Source of the DNA: Rhyacophila brunnea
Taxonomy: Eukaryota > Arthropoda > Insecta > Trichoptera > Rhyacophilidae
Direction of reading: 5' to 3'
Assembly: GCA_022495005.1 (NCBI GenBank)
Contig: JAGYXB010000061.1
Coordinates: forward strand, 1,364,001-1,428,000
DNA: 64,000 bases
Shown: positions 43,786 through 52,904 of the stretch, piece by piece
Layout of the letters: the number at the start of each line of letters is the position of its first letter
How positions within the stretch are numbered: the stretch's first letter is position 1
The notes under the pieces: generated by a model
Told to the model about the DNA's origin: nothing
What the model saw: the letters and a program-made list of their open reading frames with translations, nothing else
Database searches by the model: none
Program-made: the position numbers and the translations under genes

Positions 43786-43935
43786 AGGCCCGTAGCTTAA
43801 TTGGTTAAAGCATATTGGTGCAATACCAGTACGGGTTCAAATCCCGTTGGGCGTCGAATTTTTTTCAAAATTTGATTTTTTTCTAGTGATTTGGTTTCAA
43901 GTCATGTATGTTTATAGATTTGGTGAACTTACTTA
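43786..43935 (+). repeat. SINE-2 copy with well preserved tRNA-like head
   Basis: 43786-43855 folds as a tRNA. The acceptor AGGCCCG pairs with TGGGCGT with one mismatch and one G-T pair. The D stem is GCTT/AAGC around AATTGGTTA, and the T stem is ACGGG/CCCGT around TTCAAAT. The anticodon arm plus variable loop is only 18 nt, about four short, so it is not a working tRNA. The SINE-2 tail (TTTTTTTCAAAATTTGATTT) follows directly. The head best shows the ancestry of this family, though the parent isoacceptor cannot be named. Confidence 0.75.
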
Positions 43936-43939
43936 CAAC

Positions 43940-46840
43940 AGTTGCAATATTGCATTATGTTAATTTTAATTGATGCATAAAAAGTATAATATACATTCAT
44001 TGATAATATATATATATATAGGTATATTTATATATATTGTATTTCTAAGTTTTTCCTGCATATTATTAAAATCGATGATTAAAATATAATGATTATTTTT
44101 AGTTGTGTATCGACGACGAAGTAATAAATTACTCAACAACTAAAAAAATCGTTCCAATGTTTAATACCTACAGCAGGTGTTTTAAAAATCAACCCTTGCG
44201 CACAGCCGATAAACTTTTCAACCTTTACCGTTGCATTTTTCATAATATAGAATAGAACCATATTTTATGTGAAAAGTGAATCGATCGGTTAATATTCTGT
44301 TTTACATATTTTTTTAAATTCATTTAAAAAAATCTTGTTATCTGTACATTTAGGTACTGCATAAACGTCAATATATATATCTTTAAAATTACGTTTGAAG
44401 TATTTATATTATTCAGTCGAGAGTAGTGTTGCCAACAATTCATTAAAAAATGCCAAATTTTCACAAAAAAATAAAACTATAAACCAGCATTTCAAAATTT
44501 AAGATATAATGATTTTATTATGGACATTGTTTTTGCGAGATCAAAAATATTGAAGAATTATTTATTGTTTTGTAACTAACTAAATAAATAATCCATTTAA
44601 CTAAAAATAATTCAGGTACGAAATTTGACATAACTTAAATATAACGTATAATATTACATTTATTTTGTTGGTAAGTCAGGTCAGCATATTGATTTATAAG
44701 GGGAATTGTGCAATATTCTAGCTTTTTTGTAACAAATAAAACTGTTTTCGATTTAACGTTATATGCCAGATGCGCATTTTTCGAAATACATAGATGCTTA
44801 TACAAAAATGCTACATCTAAAAAGAGTGCTAAAAGGGAGTTGTGGGAAAATTATAATACTTGGTCGTTTTGGAAATAAGTTGGCTGTTTTTAAAATAATA
44901 TACGTAAATATAGAAAATTATCTTTCAAAATTCACTCCAGTGAGCAGATGTTTCATCTGCGAATGCAAATCATAATCACTAAGCAGAAAAATCTTGTCCA
45001 AATGGTATGTAGAGTTGCGCATCTTATTATGAGACAAGCAACAACTGTTTGAATTAATTTAGTTATTTTATCTCTCTAGTGTGAATATTTGATTATAGAA
45101 AATAACTTTTATTATGTTTATGTACGGGTGTAATGGGACGATCTATTGATTATATCAACATTATCAGGTTATACATACATACAACATCAAGATACAAAGT
45201 TCTATGCAAGCCTACATAGTATATTAGTTTAACTAGAGAATTCGGATCATTGTCCAAGTGCCTACCAACTCTGCAGTCGTGTGGTCGTTGGGAACATTTT
45301 TCGTTTACCATTACGAGTAATCAGTAAGTACATAATATAGTTACTTACGAACTTATTCTATTTTATCGCGATATTTACAACTCATGAGAGACATCGTAAT
45401 TTTATTCACTTGTCGATTTTCTTGGATGGTATATTTCTAAGTTTTTTAAAAAATGTTTTAATAAAATGAATATTTTTCAATCGTGTGTTAATTCACCCTC
45501 AATTAGTGAAAAAATAGGAATTATTCTATTTTGGTTACGACTCTAGGGAATGATGCAAAATGACAATTTACGATCGGGGGGCTATCGGGGCAAACGATCG
45601 GCTTGAGTCTGCCACTGTTATTTGAGCATTAATAATGACGTCATTGCCATAATTTAAATTATAAAGGCGACATCCATTATAAAACACCTCAATTAGATGT
45701 GTCATTATAAATTATTTACTAGAATGACAATTAATTGGATTAGTTCATAAACTTATAATAAAAATAAAAAAAATATAGTATCGATCAATAGTTTTATCGG
45801 AAGTGAGATGGAATAAGGAACCGGAGGGTAGGTTGGTTTGACTCCAATAATAAGAAGATTGATGCGTGAATGAAATGAACCCTGGTTTTATTATCACCTT
45901 CCAAATAAAAATTAATTTAATTATTACAGATATGTTTACGGATTATAATTTAGCTGAGTGAAATCACGAGTATGCGTTCTGATGAATTGCAAAGTGCGAT
46001 CGGGCGGAGCGACATGATAACCTTACGGTTAAATCTTTGATAACTGACTGACATATTGATTTCATGTACTGAGTGTTTTTATAGTGATTCGATACAATAG
46101 AAAATGCTGCTATCACTACTTGAATATTTTGATAATCATGCTTTATTGTGTAACGCATGATTCGTTTCATAAAGTATAAACAATTGATTTATATTTGAAC
46201 AATTATGCACTTTTTGATAATTTGGCAAGATTGATTTTCATATAAACAACTCTTGTGCATATCATGATAAACTTACGTAGCATTATTTATTAGTTTGTAA
46301 TATTATTGATTAATTGAATTATTTTATAATTTTGCTACATTAGCTTTCTGTTGAAATTGATTGATTCACATAAATCGCTTGCTTTGCAATTTTAACAATA
46401 TAATGTTGCAAGATACATTTTAATTATAAATTAATGGTTTCCTGCCAAGTCGTGCGGATGGTAGGGTATTGACCCTACAGTTAAATAGATATATTATGTT
46501 AGGTTAGTGAAGTAGGTATATGAAAAAAAGATTGGTGATTTTTTTACCGTTAGGCTGTTTATCTACTTACTTGACGTCATGTGACATTGGTGATTCTTAA
46601 AAATAACATGTCTGGAAACAACCACTAAAAATGCAACATAATTTTAAAAATCACAATATTGAAAATACATACTTAAGTACCTAATTTTGAGAAACTCAAA
46701 AAAATAATTATAATAAAAGATGATTTAAAATAATAAATTGATCTGGTTTTACTGCGGCACTCACAATCGAGCGTGTTTACCGTATTGCAAAGTAAAAGTT
46801 ATGCAAAGGTATGATGCATTATGATGCGATGAGATGACAC
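43940..46840. other. AT-rich stretch, no gene recognised
   Basis: Contains a (TA)n run at about 44007-44025 and a hAT-like right end TCTGCCACTG at 45609-45618 without a partner. Frames at 44763-44975 and 45964-46170 show no domain. Confidence 0.35.
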
Positions 46841-46844
46841 ACAT

Positions 46845-46900
46845 TTAACCCTTTGGCAAACATGTGCCGGTTGCATATTGTACATTTCTCCCGGCCGGTG
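46845..46900 (+). mobile_element. possible piggyBac-type left end
   Basis: TTAA at 46845-46848 is followed by CCCTTTGGCAAACATG and a GC-rich CCCGGCCGG block, as in piggyBac-type termini (TTAACCCTTTG). The matching right end was not found. Confidence 0.3.
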
Positions 46901-46904
46901 TCCC

Positions 46905-47450
46905 CCCTTTCACTCAGGAAGAGTGCATCTGTAAATGTAAATACTATGCATCACCATTAGTAATAATAATAATATACTATACATATGGTGTTTAATTTAA
47001 ATATTATATTTCAGATTTTTTAAATGCCATGTTGAATTTTTTTTTTTGATTAAATAATAATACCTATACTCATGTATTTATAACATATTTGTAACATACA
47101 ACATTGTTTTTGAAGACATGAATATTAATTCAATGCAATATTCTAACTTATTTACATAACATAGAATAAATTATTATAAATATATAGTACAAAATTATGT
47201 GGAATAAGTAATAAGTATATTATTTTGTTTTATTTTTATTAATAAATATGCTTACCTAGATCATTTTTACACTTACGAACTTAATTGATTTATTATCAAA
47301 TATAAACTGGTACTGACCTAACAAGCGAATAAATTTATCAAGAAGGCAATCCTCATCTACGAATATTACGCATATACAATGGAATAATCATCGCCTTCAA
47401 ATGTCACGCTAAAGCTCTTAATTTTTTTTATAATATATCCAACTTCTTCG
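46905..47450. other. AT-rich stretch, nothing recognised
   Basis: No feature was seen. Confidence 0.4.
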
Positions 47451-47454
47451 ACAA

Positions 47455-47838
47455 CATAAAAAGAACTTTTTATGTACAACGTTTTTAAATTTTCTGTTGA
47501 ATCATATAAACTTGATTTGACTAGCTTAAACGAGCAAAAAAATTGTACTTGATAGAAATAATACTGAAATGTCATTTTGACATGTCATATTTATTTCCAT
47601 AGTAACGCACGTATATATTAATAATTTAGTTGCTAGGACCCCAGACCCCCTAGCAACTAATAATGGTGTCGAAATAACTTTTCATACAAAACTGAATTAA
47701 CCGAAAATGAATTCAATTCTACTTAAAGATAGCTAGTATTATTTAAAAAATGCATTGGCACCGTGTTCTGATATATTCTAAAAGTTTCAAATGTCTAGCT
47801 AATTGGGAAGTGTTAAAAATCGATTGCAAGACAACCAC
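47455..47838 (-). repeat. family-E repeat, copy 3
   Basis: Same orientation as 21170-23091. The shared words are CTGTTGAATCATATAAACTT, CATAGTAACGCACGTATATA, TTAATAATTTAGTTGCTAG, the hairpin GTTGCTAG...CTAGCAAC, AATGCATTGGCACCGTG, AAAGTTTCAAATGTCTAGCT and ATCGATTGCAAG. It is uninterrupted at the site where copy 2 carries the foldback. Confidence 0.65.
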
Positions 47839-47923
47839 ACTGAAAATGTTTTCGAATCGCTAACGAGAATTAAGTAGGTAATTAAGTATCTTTAGATAAA
47901 TGTTATATGTCGGTAATTGATAA

Positions 47924-48266
47924 TTGAATCACGCTGTGTTTCGTATAGCTATAGATCAGCTGCATAAGTTTAACCCATTCTTATGTGACCCATTATGTCT
48001 CGCTAAACTATCGGATGTAACATTGACAGTCATTGCGGTGTTCGGCGTGTTATGTTCATTATTGTGTTCAATTCCGCAATTTTACAGTTACACCTTCAGG
48101 TATGAGCTTTTGTACGGGCGCATATGCTCGCCGTATCAATGTTCTTGCAAAACAATATGCATTGTTCGGTCAAAGCGATAAACTTCACGCGAATGTGTTA
48201 ACTATGAGAAGTTTACTTCATCATTTAACTGTGCTTTTATCAAGTGTTCGAAATTTAAAATTTTAA
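47924..48266 (+). CDS. GC-richer segment with two overlapping open frames, unidentified
   Basis: Between two repeats lies about 340 bp at near 40% GC. Frame 1 (47924-48181, no ATG but a TTG) gives a hydrophobic peptide with the core VTLTVIAVFGVLCSLLCSIP, a likely membrane segment. It reaches TTCAG at 48099, followed by GTATGAG, a good splice donor. Frame 2 (48033-48266, ATG start) ends in YARRINVLAKQYALFGQSD and a further 30 residues to a TAA. Either an exon ending at 48099 or an old frameshifted ORF would explain this. No family is recognised. It could equally be TE-derived. Confidence 0.25.
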
Positions 48267-48324
48267 AAGATTTAATTTTTTATGATACTCTCCAACAAGA
48301 AGATTTAGGCTAAAGCCGGAAGGC

Positions 48325-48393
48325 GCTGTTGTCGACTAAGTGGGAGGAGCTTGTTAGTTCACAGTTTTAACACGTAGCCAAGAAGACGTTGTT
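48325..48393 (+). repeat. half copy of the 129-bp palindromic element
   Basis: CTGTTGTCGACTAAGTGGGA, GGAGCTTGTTAGTTCACAG and CACGTAGCCAAGAAGACGTT match 35366-35464. The left arm is absent. Confidence 0.6.
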
Positions 48394-48698
48394 CGAATAT
48401 ACTAAAATTAATTAATTCAGCACAGTAATAAATGGTTATTTTCATAGATACTACTTATTTACGATTTGAATACGGAAATATATAAAATTAATTAACATAC
48501 TTAGGTAACTACATAATATGTTACTAAATATGCTTAATTTACCCTCATAATTATTCAAATGCTTTAATAATTAATTGAATATTACAATAATAATCAAAAA
48601 TACGCATGCCGATAGGAGCGCACACTAGAGGGTGGGGGGTTTCGGGACCGAAACTCAAAACAATGAAGCATTTTGAAAGTTTATCTTGGTAAGAATAT

Positions 48699-48938
48699 CA
48701 GCGCTCGAAATGGAAAATTTTACGAACCGGAGCGCTTGATAATTTTATGAAAATATTAACGTTGTTATCTAATTGTATATGTATTATATAAAAATAAGTC
48801 TGTTAGATTTTTTATTATATTACCTACATATCTAGCTCAAGTGGTCAAATTAATATTTCCACGAGACGGAGCGATAATTTTGGAGATTTTATGAACCGGA
48901 ACAGCGCTCCAGTACGTTCCGGTCCATTTCGAGCCCTG
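48699..48938 (+). mobile_element. hAT-A miniature element, copy 3 (240 bp)
   Basis: Ends CAGCGCTCGAAATGGA and TCCATTTCGAGCCCTG are perfect apart from one position. Subterminal ACGAACCGGAGCGCTTGAT and GAGACGGAGCGATAATTTT are as in copy 1. The flanks GGTAAGAATAT (left) and GGTAAGATATT (right) are similar but offset, so the 8-bp duplication is not clean. Confidence 0.75.
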
Positions 48939-48944
48939 GGTAAG

Positions 48945-49790
48945 ATATTATAAAATTCACAACGTATAATATACATATTGTGTCAGTCAGACAAAGGCTC
49001 CCTAAAGTTTAACAACATATTTTGAAGGTTCCGTCAACCAAATGGGATCATTGGGGAAATTGGGATTCACTGGTCTAATGACACATAATTAGTACATATT
49101 ATTGTATAGTTCATTTACATCACGAAGGCGCGTAACCACCGCGTCAACCGCAAGCGTACATAAATTATATAGGTATCTTATAAATTATACGTAAAAGTAC
49201 GCCTTCGTCAAGTAAAAAAATTGTTTGCCGTCAATATATCTGTAGGTACTAATTATGTACATTTCTATAAATATTACTTACTATATAACGGTAAGTCAAT
49301 AAATGCTGCAAAAGCATTATCTATAAGTTGTTTTTTTATATATATATTTGTCAGTAAGAAGAATATAATATTATACCGAAGACAACTTCATGAATTTAAA
49401 AAATACTCGTTTATGTATAAATGTATGCAGTTAGTTGCACAACGGTTACAAAGAAGCTGCATTATTCGACAATGCAATATGTAATGTAACATGCATCTGT
49501 AGCAGATGCACATACAAAAAAGAAAAAACTGTACAATAAATTTGGACAGAATTTTCAAGTCTTTGTTGCGATCTACAACAAATTATGGCTTATGATTACA
49601 TTATTGCTCTTTTACAAAGTGATTATTAATATTATAATAATGGTATTTATTTTATTTTGCGACGTGACTTGAATTATTTAAGATCAAATACCTATGTAGT
49701 TCTTCCTTTTCTTCGTCAGGACCTCATAACTGAGGATCGTGACCAAGATAATTTGGCTGTCGAACAACCTTCTCAACGAGTAGACCTGTG
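48945..49790. other. AT-rich stretch, nothing recognised
   Basis: The 87-codon frame 49221-49484 is AT-biased and lacks a motif. No repeat was recognised. Confidence 0.35.
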
Positions 49791-49794
49791 TCGC

Positions 49795-49917
49795 TTATGA
49801 ATTAGTACAACCTTCTGGGGCATACAATGTTTGCTTTAATATTCCGATAACATATCGCGTATGCCACAAACGGACACAATCAATCCTAATAGTTATAACC
49901 GTTCGGCCACGAACATT
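49795..49917 (-). repeat. SINE-like repeat R5, copy 2
   Basis: The minus strand reads TTCGTGGCCGAACGGTTATA, ACTATTAGG, GTGTCCGTTTGTGGCATACG and TTAAAGCAAACATTGTATGC, in the same order as 24925-25075. The AAAT tail is not preserved. Confidence 0.5.
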
Positions 49918-50053
49918 TGATAATCAGTTGTGGATGAGACAGCTCATAATATCTCGTATGTGAGCAATCTTAGTTATACCAACCTGCAGGCCAAGTGTTC
50001 GACTCTCGACTCCAAGTGGGGAGTGCTTGAAAAAACATGTCCACTTTAACCCG

Positions 50054-50464
50054 TGTCCGAAAACTTGTACGTATGTAGTTCGCCGTATCATACTTCACCG
50101 TGCAATGTTGTATCAGAAATATATGGCCGTATATTAAAGCCCGTCTAACCTCTTTGGGTCGTTTAGTACTGACATAAAATTCATGTCTAAATAAAACACG
50201 GTTCTTGTCGGTTTACACTTTACAGGAAGCCAGCTGCAAATAAATTTTGAAAATAGCCGATATACTGGATTATTTGTTAGGTTAGGTTAGGTTTTCATTC
50301 TTGAATTCATGAATATTTCCAAAATCAGCTATGCAAATTGAATTATTGTTCATTTTGAATCTAATAAAATTGGAGACCATATAGTATACGGTCATATCTT
50401 CCCGATTAAAAAACTCACGGCGAACTGTACCACGGTGAAATGTTTTACGTACGATTTACATGTA
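50054..50464 (+). mobile_element. family-D repeat with TTAGG run, copy 2
   Basis: Best copy of the family. The left end GTGTCCGAAAACTTGTACGT leads to AGTTCGCCGTATCATACTTC. The middle holds AGGAAGCCAGCTGCAAATAA, GAAAATAGCCGATATACTGG and the run GTTAGGTTAGGTTAGGTTTT (50277-50296). The right end CTCACGGCGAACTGTACCAC leads to TTTTACGTACGATTTACATG. The ends are loosely inverted. It is non-coding. Confidence 0.68.
50277..50296. repeat. interstitial (TTAGG)n micro-array in family D
   Basis: About three and a half clean TTAGG units, at the same internal position as the run in 33702-33729. Confidence 0.75.
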
Positions 50465-50909
50465 ACCAATTTAACCGAAGTAATTAATTTTAAGAAGGTT
50501 TACAATTCAGATTTTTGGTAGGTACCTAGCTTAACTTAACTCACCACTATAGTTGTTTTTTAGTTGGACTGGTTAAAGACAGCGTATCCATAATAATTAT
50601 CTACCTAATTAAAAATTTCAAAATAAATATGCTATTAATCCCCGTCTTAACTGAATAATAGCAACAGCGATACCCCTTAAACTTGAACCCTAAACAGTGA
50701 ACAAAATAGTAGCGTGACCTTTTATAAATAGCATTTCCGGTCCTTAACACCAAATGTAAAGTGAAATGTTTATTTCATAACAATAAATGTCCTAATTTAA
50801 AGGATAACGTTAATATCCGGCGAGGAAATGTTTTAACGAAATTATTTATTGTTCCAAGGACTCGAGACAAAGAATAAATTGTTAATAATTATCACTATTA
50901 ATTCTCCAA

Positions 50910-50995
50910 ACCGTGGCGGGGTTTGTAGAGAGCGGTTGCCTCTAAAGCCGTAGGTGCGGGTTCAAATCCCGCGTCTGAAAAAAATACATGTAGTT
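50910..50995 (+). repeat. tRNA-like SINE head with good B box
   Basis: The T-arm GCGGG-TTCAAAT-CCCGC is intact and the B box GGTTCAAATCC is present (50958-50968). The head resembles SINE-1 (CCGTGGC..., ending TCTG), but the body that follows is not SINE-1. A decayed relative lies at 51420-51492. Confidence 0.5.
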
Positions 50996-51061
50996 TTTGT
51001 ATTATGCACTAATGGCATACAGTGGTTAAACAATTTTCGTTTTAAGCACAGTGGTAATTCA

Positions 51062-51362
51062 CAGTGGCGGGTTTACGGACGTAGAGACCTGAGGCACTGA
51101 CTGATTGAAAATGACAGTGATGACTGTCATAGCTTATTTTTTAGTACGTAATTACTATCATTATATTTAATAATTATAGAGGCAATGTTGATGGATTTTA
51201 TTATGCTTTAGTCAATATTTTATACGCACTTTGTGAGAAATACGTATCTGATTATGATTTTTGCATAGTTTAATAATTATGTGACCGATGTGAATTGTTT
51301 CGAGACCCCCTTTTAAATCTTCTGAGGAATCAATTGTGTCATTTGCGAGAAAAACGACGGCG
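51062..51362 (+). mobile_element. hAT-like element (hAT-D), right end eroded
   Basis: CAGTGGCGGGTTTACGG starts the unit. The flanks GTAATTCA (51054-51061) and GTAGTTCA (51363-51370) match 7 of 8. The right end lacks CACTG. CGAGACCCCCTTTTAAATCT and GTGTCATTTGCGAGAAAAAC resemble the fragment at 40325-40398. Confidence 0.4.
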
Positions 51363-51419
51363 GTAGTTCACGTTTGAAAATATTATTACACAAATTATAA
51401 AATAACTTTCTAAGACTAC

Positions 51420-51492
51420 ACCACGGAAGCGTAGGTGTTCGTCTCTAAATATGTTGTTGCAGGCTGGAGTTCCACGTCTGGCAAAAAAACTT
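51420..51492 (+). repeat. decayed tRNA-like SINE head
   Basis: ACCACGGAAGCGTAGGTGTT, GGCTGGAGTTCCACGTCTGG and CAAAAAAACTTG align loosely with 50910-50995. The B box is decayed (GGAGTTCCACG). Confidence 0.35.
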
Positions 51493-51563
51493 GTTATTTC
51501 ATCCGCTATGACAATTATATCGGCTAGCCGCTAGAAAATTGAATTCATTTGTAATTTTAAGCT

Positions 51564-52406
51564 GCTTGGATCAAAAGAAGGGATCAAAGTAAATGGAGTC
51601 CTTGTCAATAACTTGCGGTATGCAGATGACACAGTGCTCATCGCAGACAGTCGAGAAGGCTTACAAACTCTCATTAACAAGGTAACGGAGGCCTGTAATA
51701 AATACGGTCTCAATCTGAACATTAAAAAGACAAAATACATGAGTGTAAGTAAGTCCCATATATATGACAGAACGTGCACAGTGAATGGAGTCCCATTAGA
51801 GAGAACACATTCCATTATATACTTGGGTTGCACTCTGGATGATGACTGGAACCATACCACGGAATTGAGATGCCGAATCGAGAAAGCCAGGGTGGCGTTT
51901 ACTCGTCTAAAAAAAGTATTATGTAGCCATGATATACACCTGGGAATCAGAACTAGAATGGTGAGATGCTACGTCTTCTCGGTCCTCTTATATGGAGTAG
52001 AGGCTTGGACGCTCACAGAAACGATTCTCAAAAAACTTGAAGCTTTTGAAATGTGGGTGTATAGGCGCATGCTTCGTATCAGCTGGAAGGATAAAGTTAC
52101 AAATGTCGAGGTGATGTCAAGGATGAAAAAGACCAAAGAAATAGTCAAACTAATAAAAACCAGGAAACTGGCATACTTTGGCCACATCATGCGGCATCCC
52201 GAGAAGTATCGCCTTCTACATCTCATCATTCAAGGGAAGATTTCCGGTAAGCGAGGCCCTGGTAGAAGAAGAACGTCTTGGCTCAAGAACCTCAGGGACT
52301 GGTTTGAGCTCAGCACTCCATCCCTATTCAGAGCAGCGACGGACAGGGGCCAAATGGCCAAATTCATCACCGACGTCTGATAACGGATATGGCACACAAA
52401 GAATAA
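51564..52406 (+). mobile_element. 5'-truncated RTE-like LINE insertion with 13-bp target duplication
   Basis: The 843-bp unit is bracketed by GTAATTTTAAGCT at 51551-51563 and again at 52407-52419, an exact 13-bp target site duplication. It begins mid-ORF and ends with a short 3' UTR (CACACAAAGAATAA) without a long poly-A, as RTE elements often do. Truncation at the 5' end is the normal result of incomplete target-primed reverse transcription. The exact duplication and open frame point to a fairly recent insertion. Confidence 0.9.
51565..52380 (+). CDS. reverse transcriptase, C-terminal half (RTE-like), open frame
   Basis: From the insertion boundary an uninterrupted frame of about 271 codons runs to TGA at 52378-52380. 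Near its start is the RT catalytic box YADDTVLIA (from 51619), whose two aspartates bind metal. The palm/thumb follows with LNLNIKKTKYMSV, VNGVPLERTHSIIYLGCTL, and the post-thumb motifs YGVEAWTL, FEMWVYRRMLRISWKDKVTN, ARKLAYFGHIM-type GHIMRHP and GKRGPGRRRTSWLKNLRDWF. The endonuclease domain and RT blocks 1-4 are missing, so it cannot retrotranspose. The order of motifs is typical of RTE-type ORF2 proteins in insects. Codon 17 (TTG, 51613) is only an annotation start. A minus-strand frame over 51531-51860 is a shadow. Confidence 0.85.
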   Translation, partial: LGSKEGIKVNGVLVNNLRYADDTVLIADSREGLQTLINKVTEACNKYGLNLNIKKTKYMSVSKSHIYDRTCTVNGVPLERTHSIIYLGCTLDDDWNHTTELRCRIEKARVAFTRLKKVLCSHDIHLGIRTRMVRCYVFSVLLYGVEAWTLTETILKKLEAFEMWVYRRMLRISWKDKVTNVEVMSRMKKTKEIVKLIKTRKLAYFGHIMRHPEKYRLLHLIIQGKISGKRGPGRRRTSWLKNLRDWFELSTPSLFRAATDRGQMAKFITDV

Positions 52407-52599
52407 GTAATTTTAAGCTAGGTATTTTATAATAATTTTATTTTCTTTGTAGGATGCCTTACTTCTTGCCTGAAACTATCGTAATGTATTCGAAAACAAA
52501 ATGATGTATACTGTGATGTTTTATGGATATATGATCCCATTGTAGACGGAGAAGAATGGCGAATCTCTACAACAGTCTGCAACCACTTCCAAGAACACT

Positions 52600-52690
52600 T
52601 CTAACCTAACCTAACCTAACAAATAATGCAGTATATCGGCTATTTTCAAAATTTGTTTACCGCTGGCTTTCTGTAAACCGACAAGAACCG
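52600..52690 (-). repeat. family-D fragment with (CCTAA)n
   Basis: 52601-52621 holds about four CTAAC units. The neighbouring AGTATATCGGCTATTTTCAA and GTTTACCGCTGGCTTTCTGT are the complement of the family-D middle block. The outer arms are missing. Confidence 0.65.
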
Positions 52691-52719
52691 AAGAATGCAT
52701 TTCCGCATTCGTTAAACTC

Positions 52720-52890
52720 TGATGGATATAGCAAGAATGGACAATACCCAACCGTCGAGACCAGACGAGGCCAGTTGGCAGGCCCGGACTCCAGCGGTTG
52801 GACACTGTCAACGGAGATGCCAAAGTGACCGGTGCAGACACCTGGAGGACACTAGGAGGCTAGGACCTGCCATGGGTTGTTGGGCCACTT
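52720..52890 (+). pseudogene. C-terminal fragment of another non-LTR reverse transcriptase
   Basis: One plus frame carries IARMDNTQPSRPD. A second, from 52765, carries TRPVGRPGLQRLDTVNGDAK and VTGADTWRTLGG with a stop at 52861. Both fit the end of insect LINE ORF2 proteins (HxxRMDDxRxP, then RxxGRPxxRWxDxVxxDxKxxGxxxWxxxA). The tryptophan expected in RW is leucine here. A frameshift separates the two parts. GC content is near 55%, far above the flanks. This differs from the RTE copy just upstream. Confidence 0.5.
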
Positions 52891-52904
52891 TTGATGACAA
52901 TGTA

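Noticed and set aside
43786..43855. Functional tRNA gene
   Set aside because: The anticodon arm plus variable loop is about four bases too short and the SINE-2 tail follows immediately, as in other copies.
43011..45618. One 2.6-kb hAT element from CAGTGGTAGATTT to TCTGCCACTG
   Set aside because: Flanks ACGCGAGC and TTATTTGA do not match and the subterminal sequences are unrelated; treated as two separate ends.
48691..48948. Clean 8-bp duplication around hAT-A copy 3
   Set aside because: GGTAAGAATAT and GGTAAGATATT are similar but cannot be aligned as adjacent equal 8-mers without an indel.
51531..51860. 109-codon minus-strand frame
   Set aside because: Shadow of the RT frame with YADD on the plus strand.
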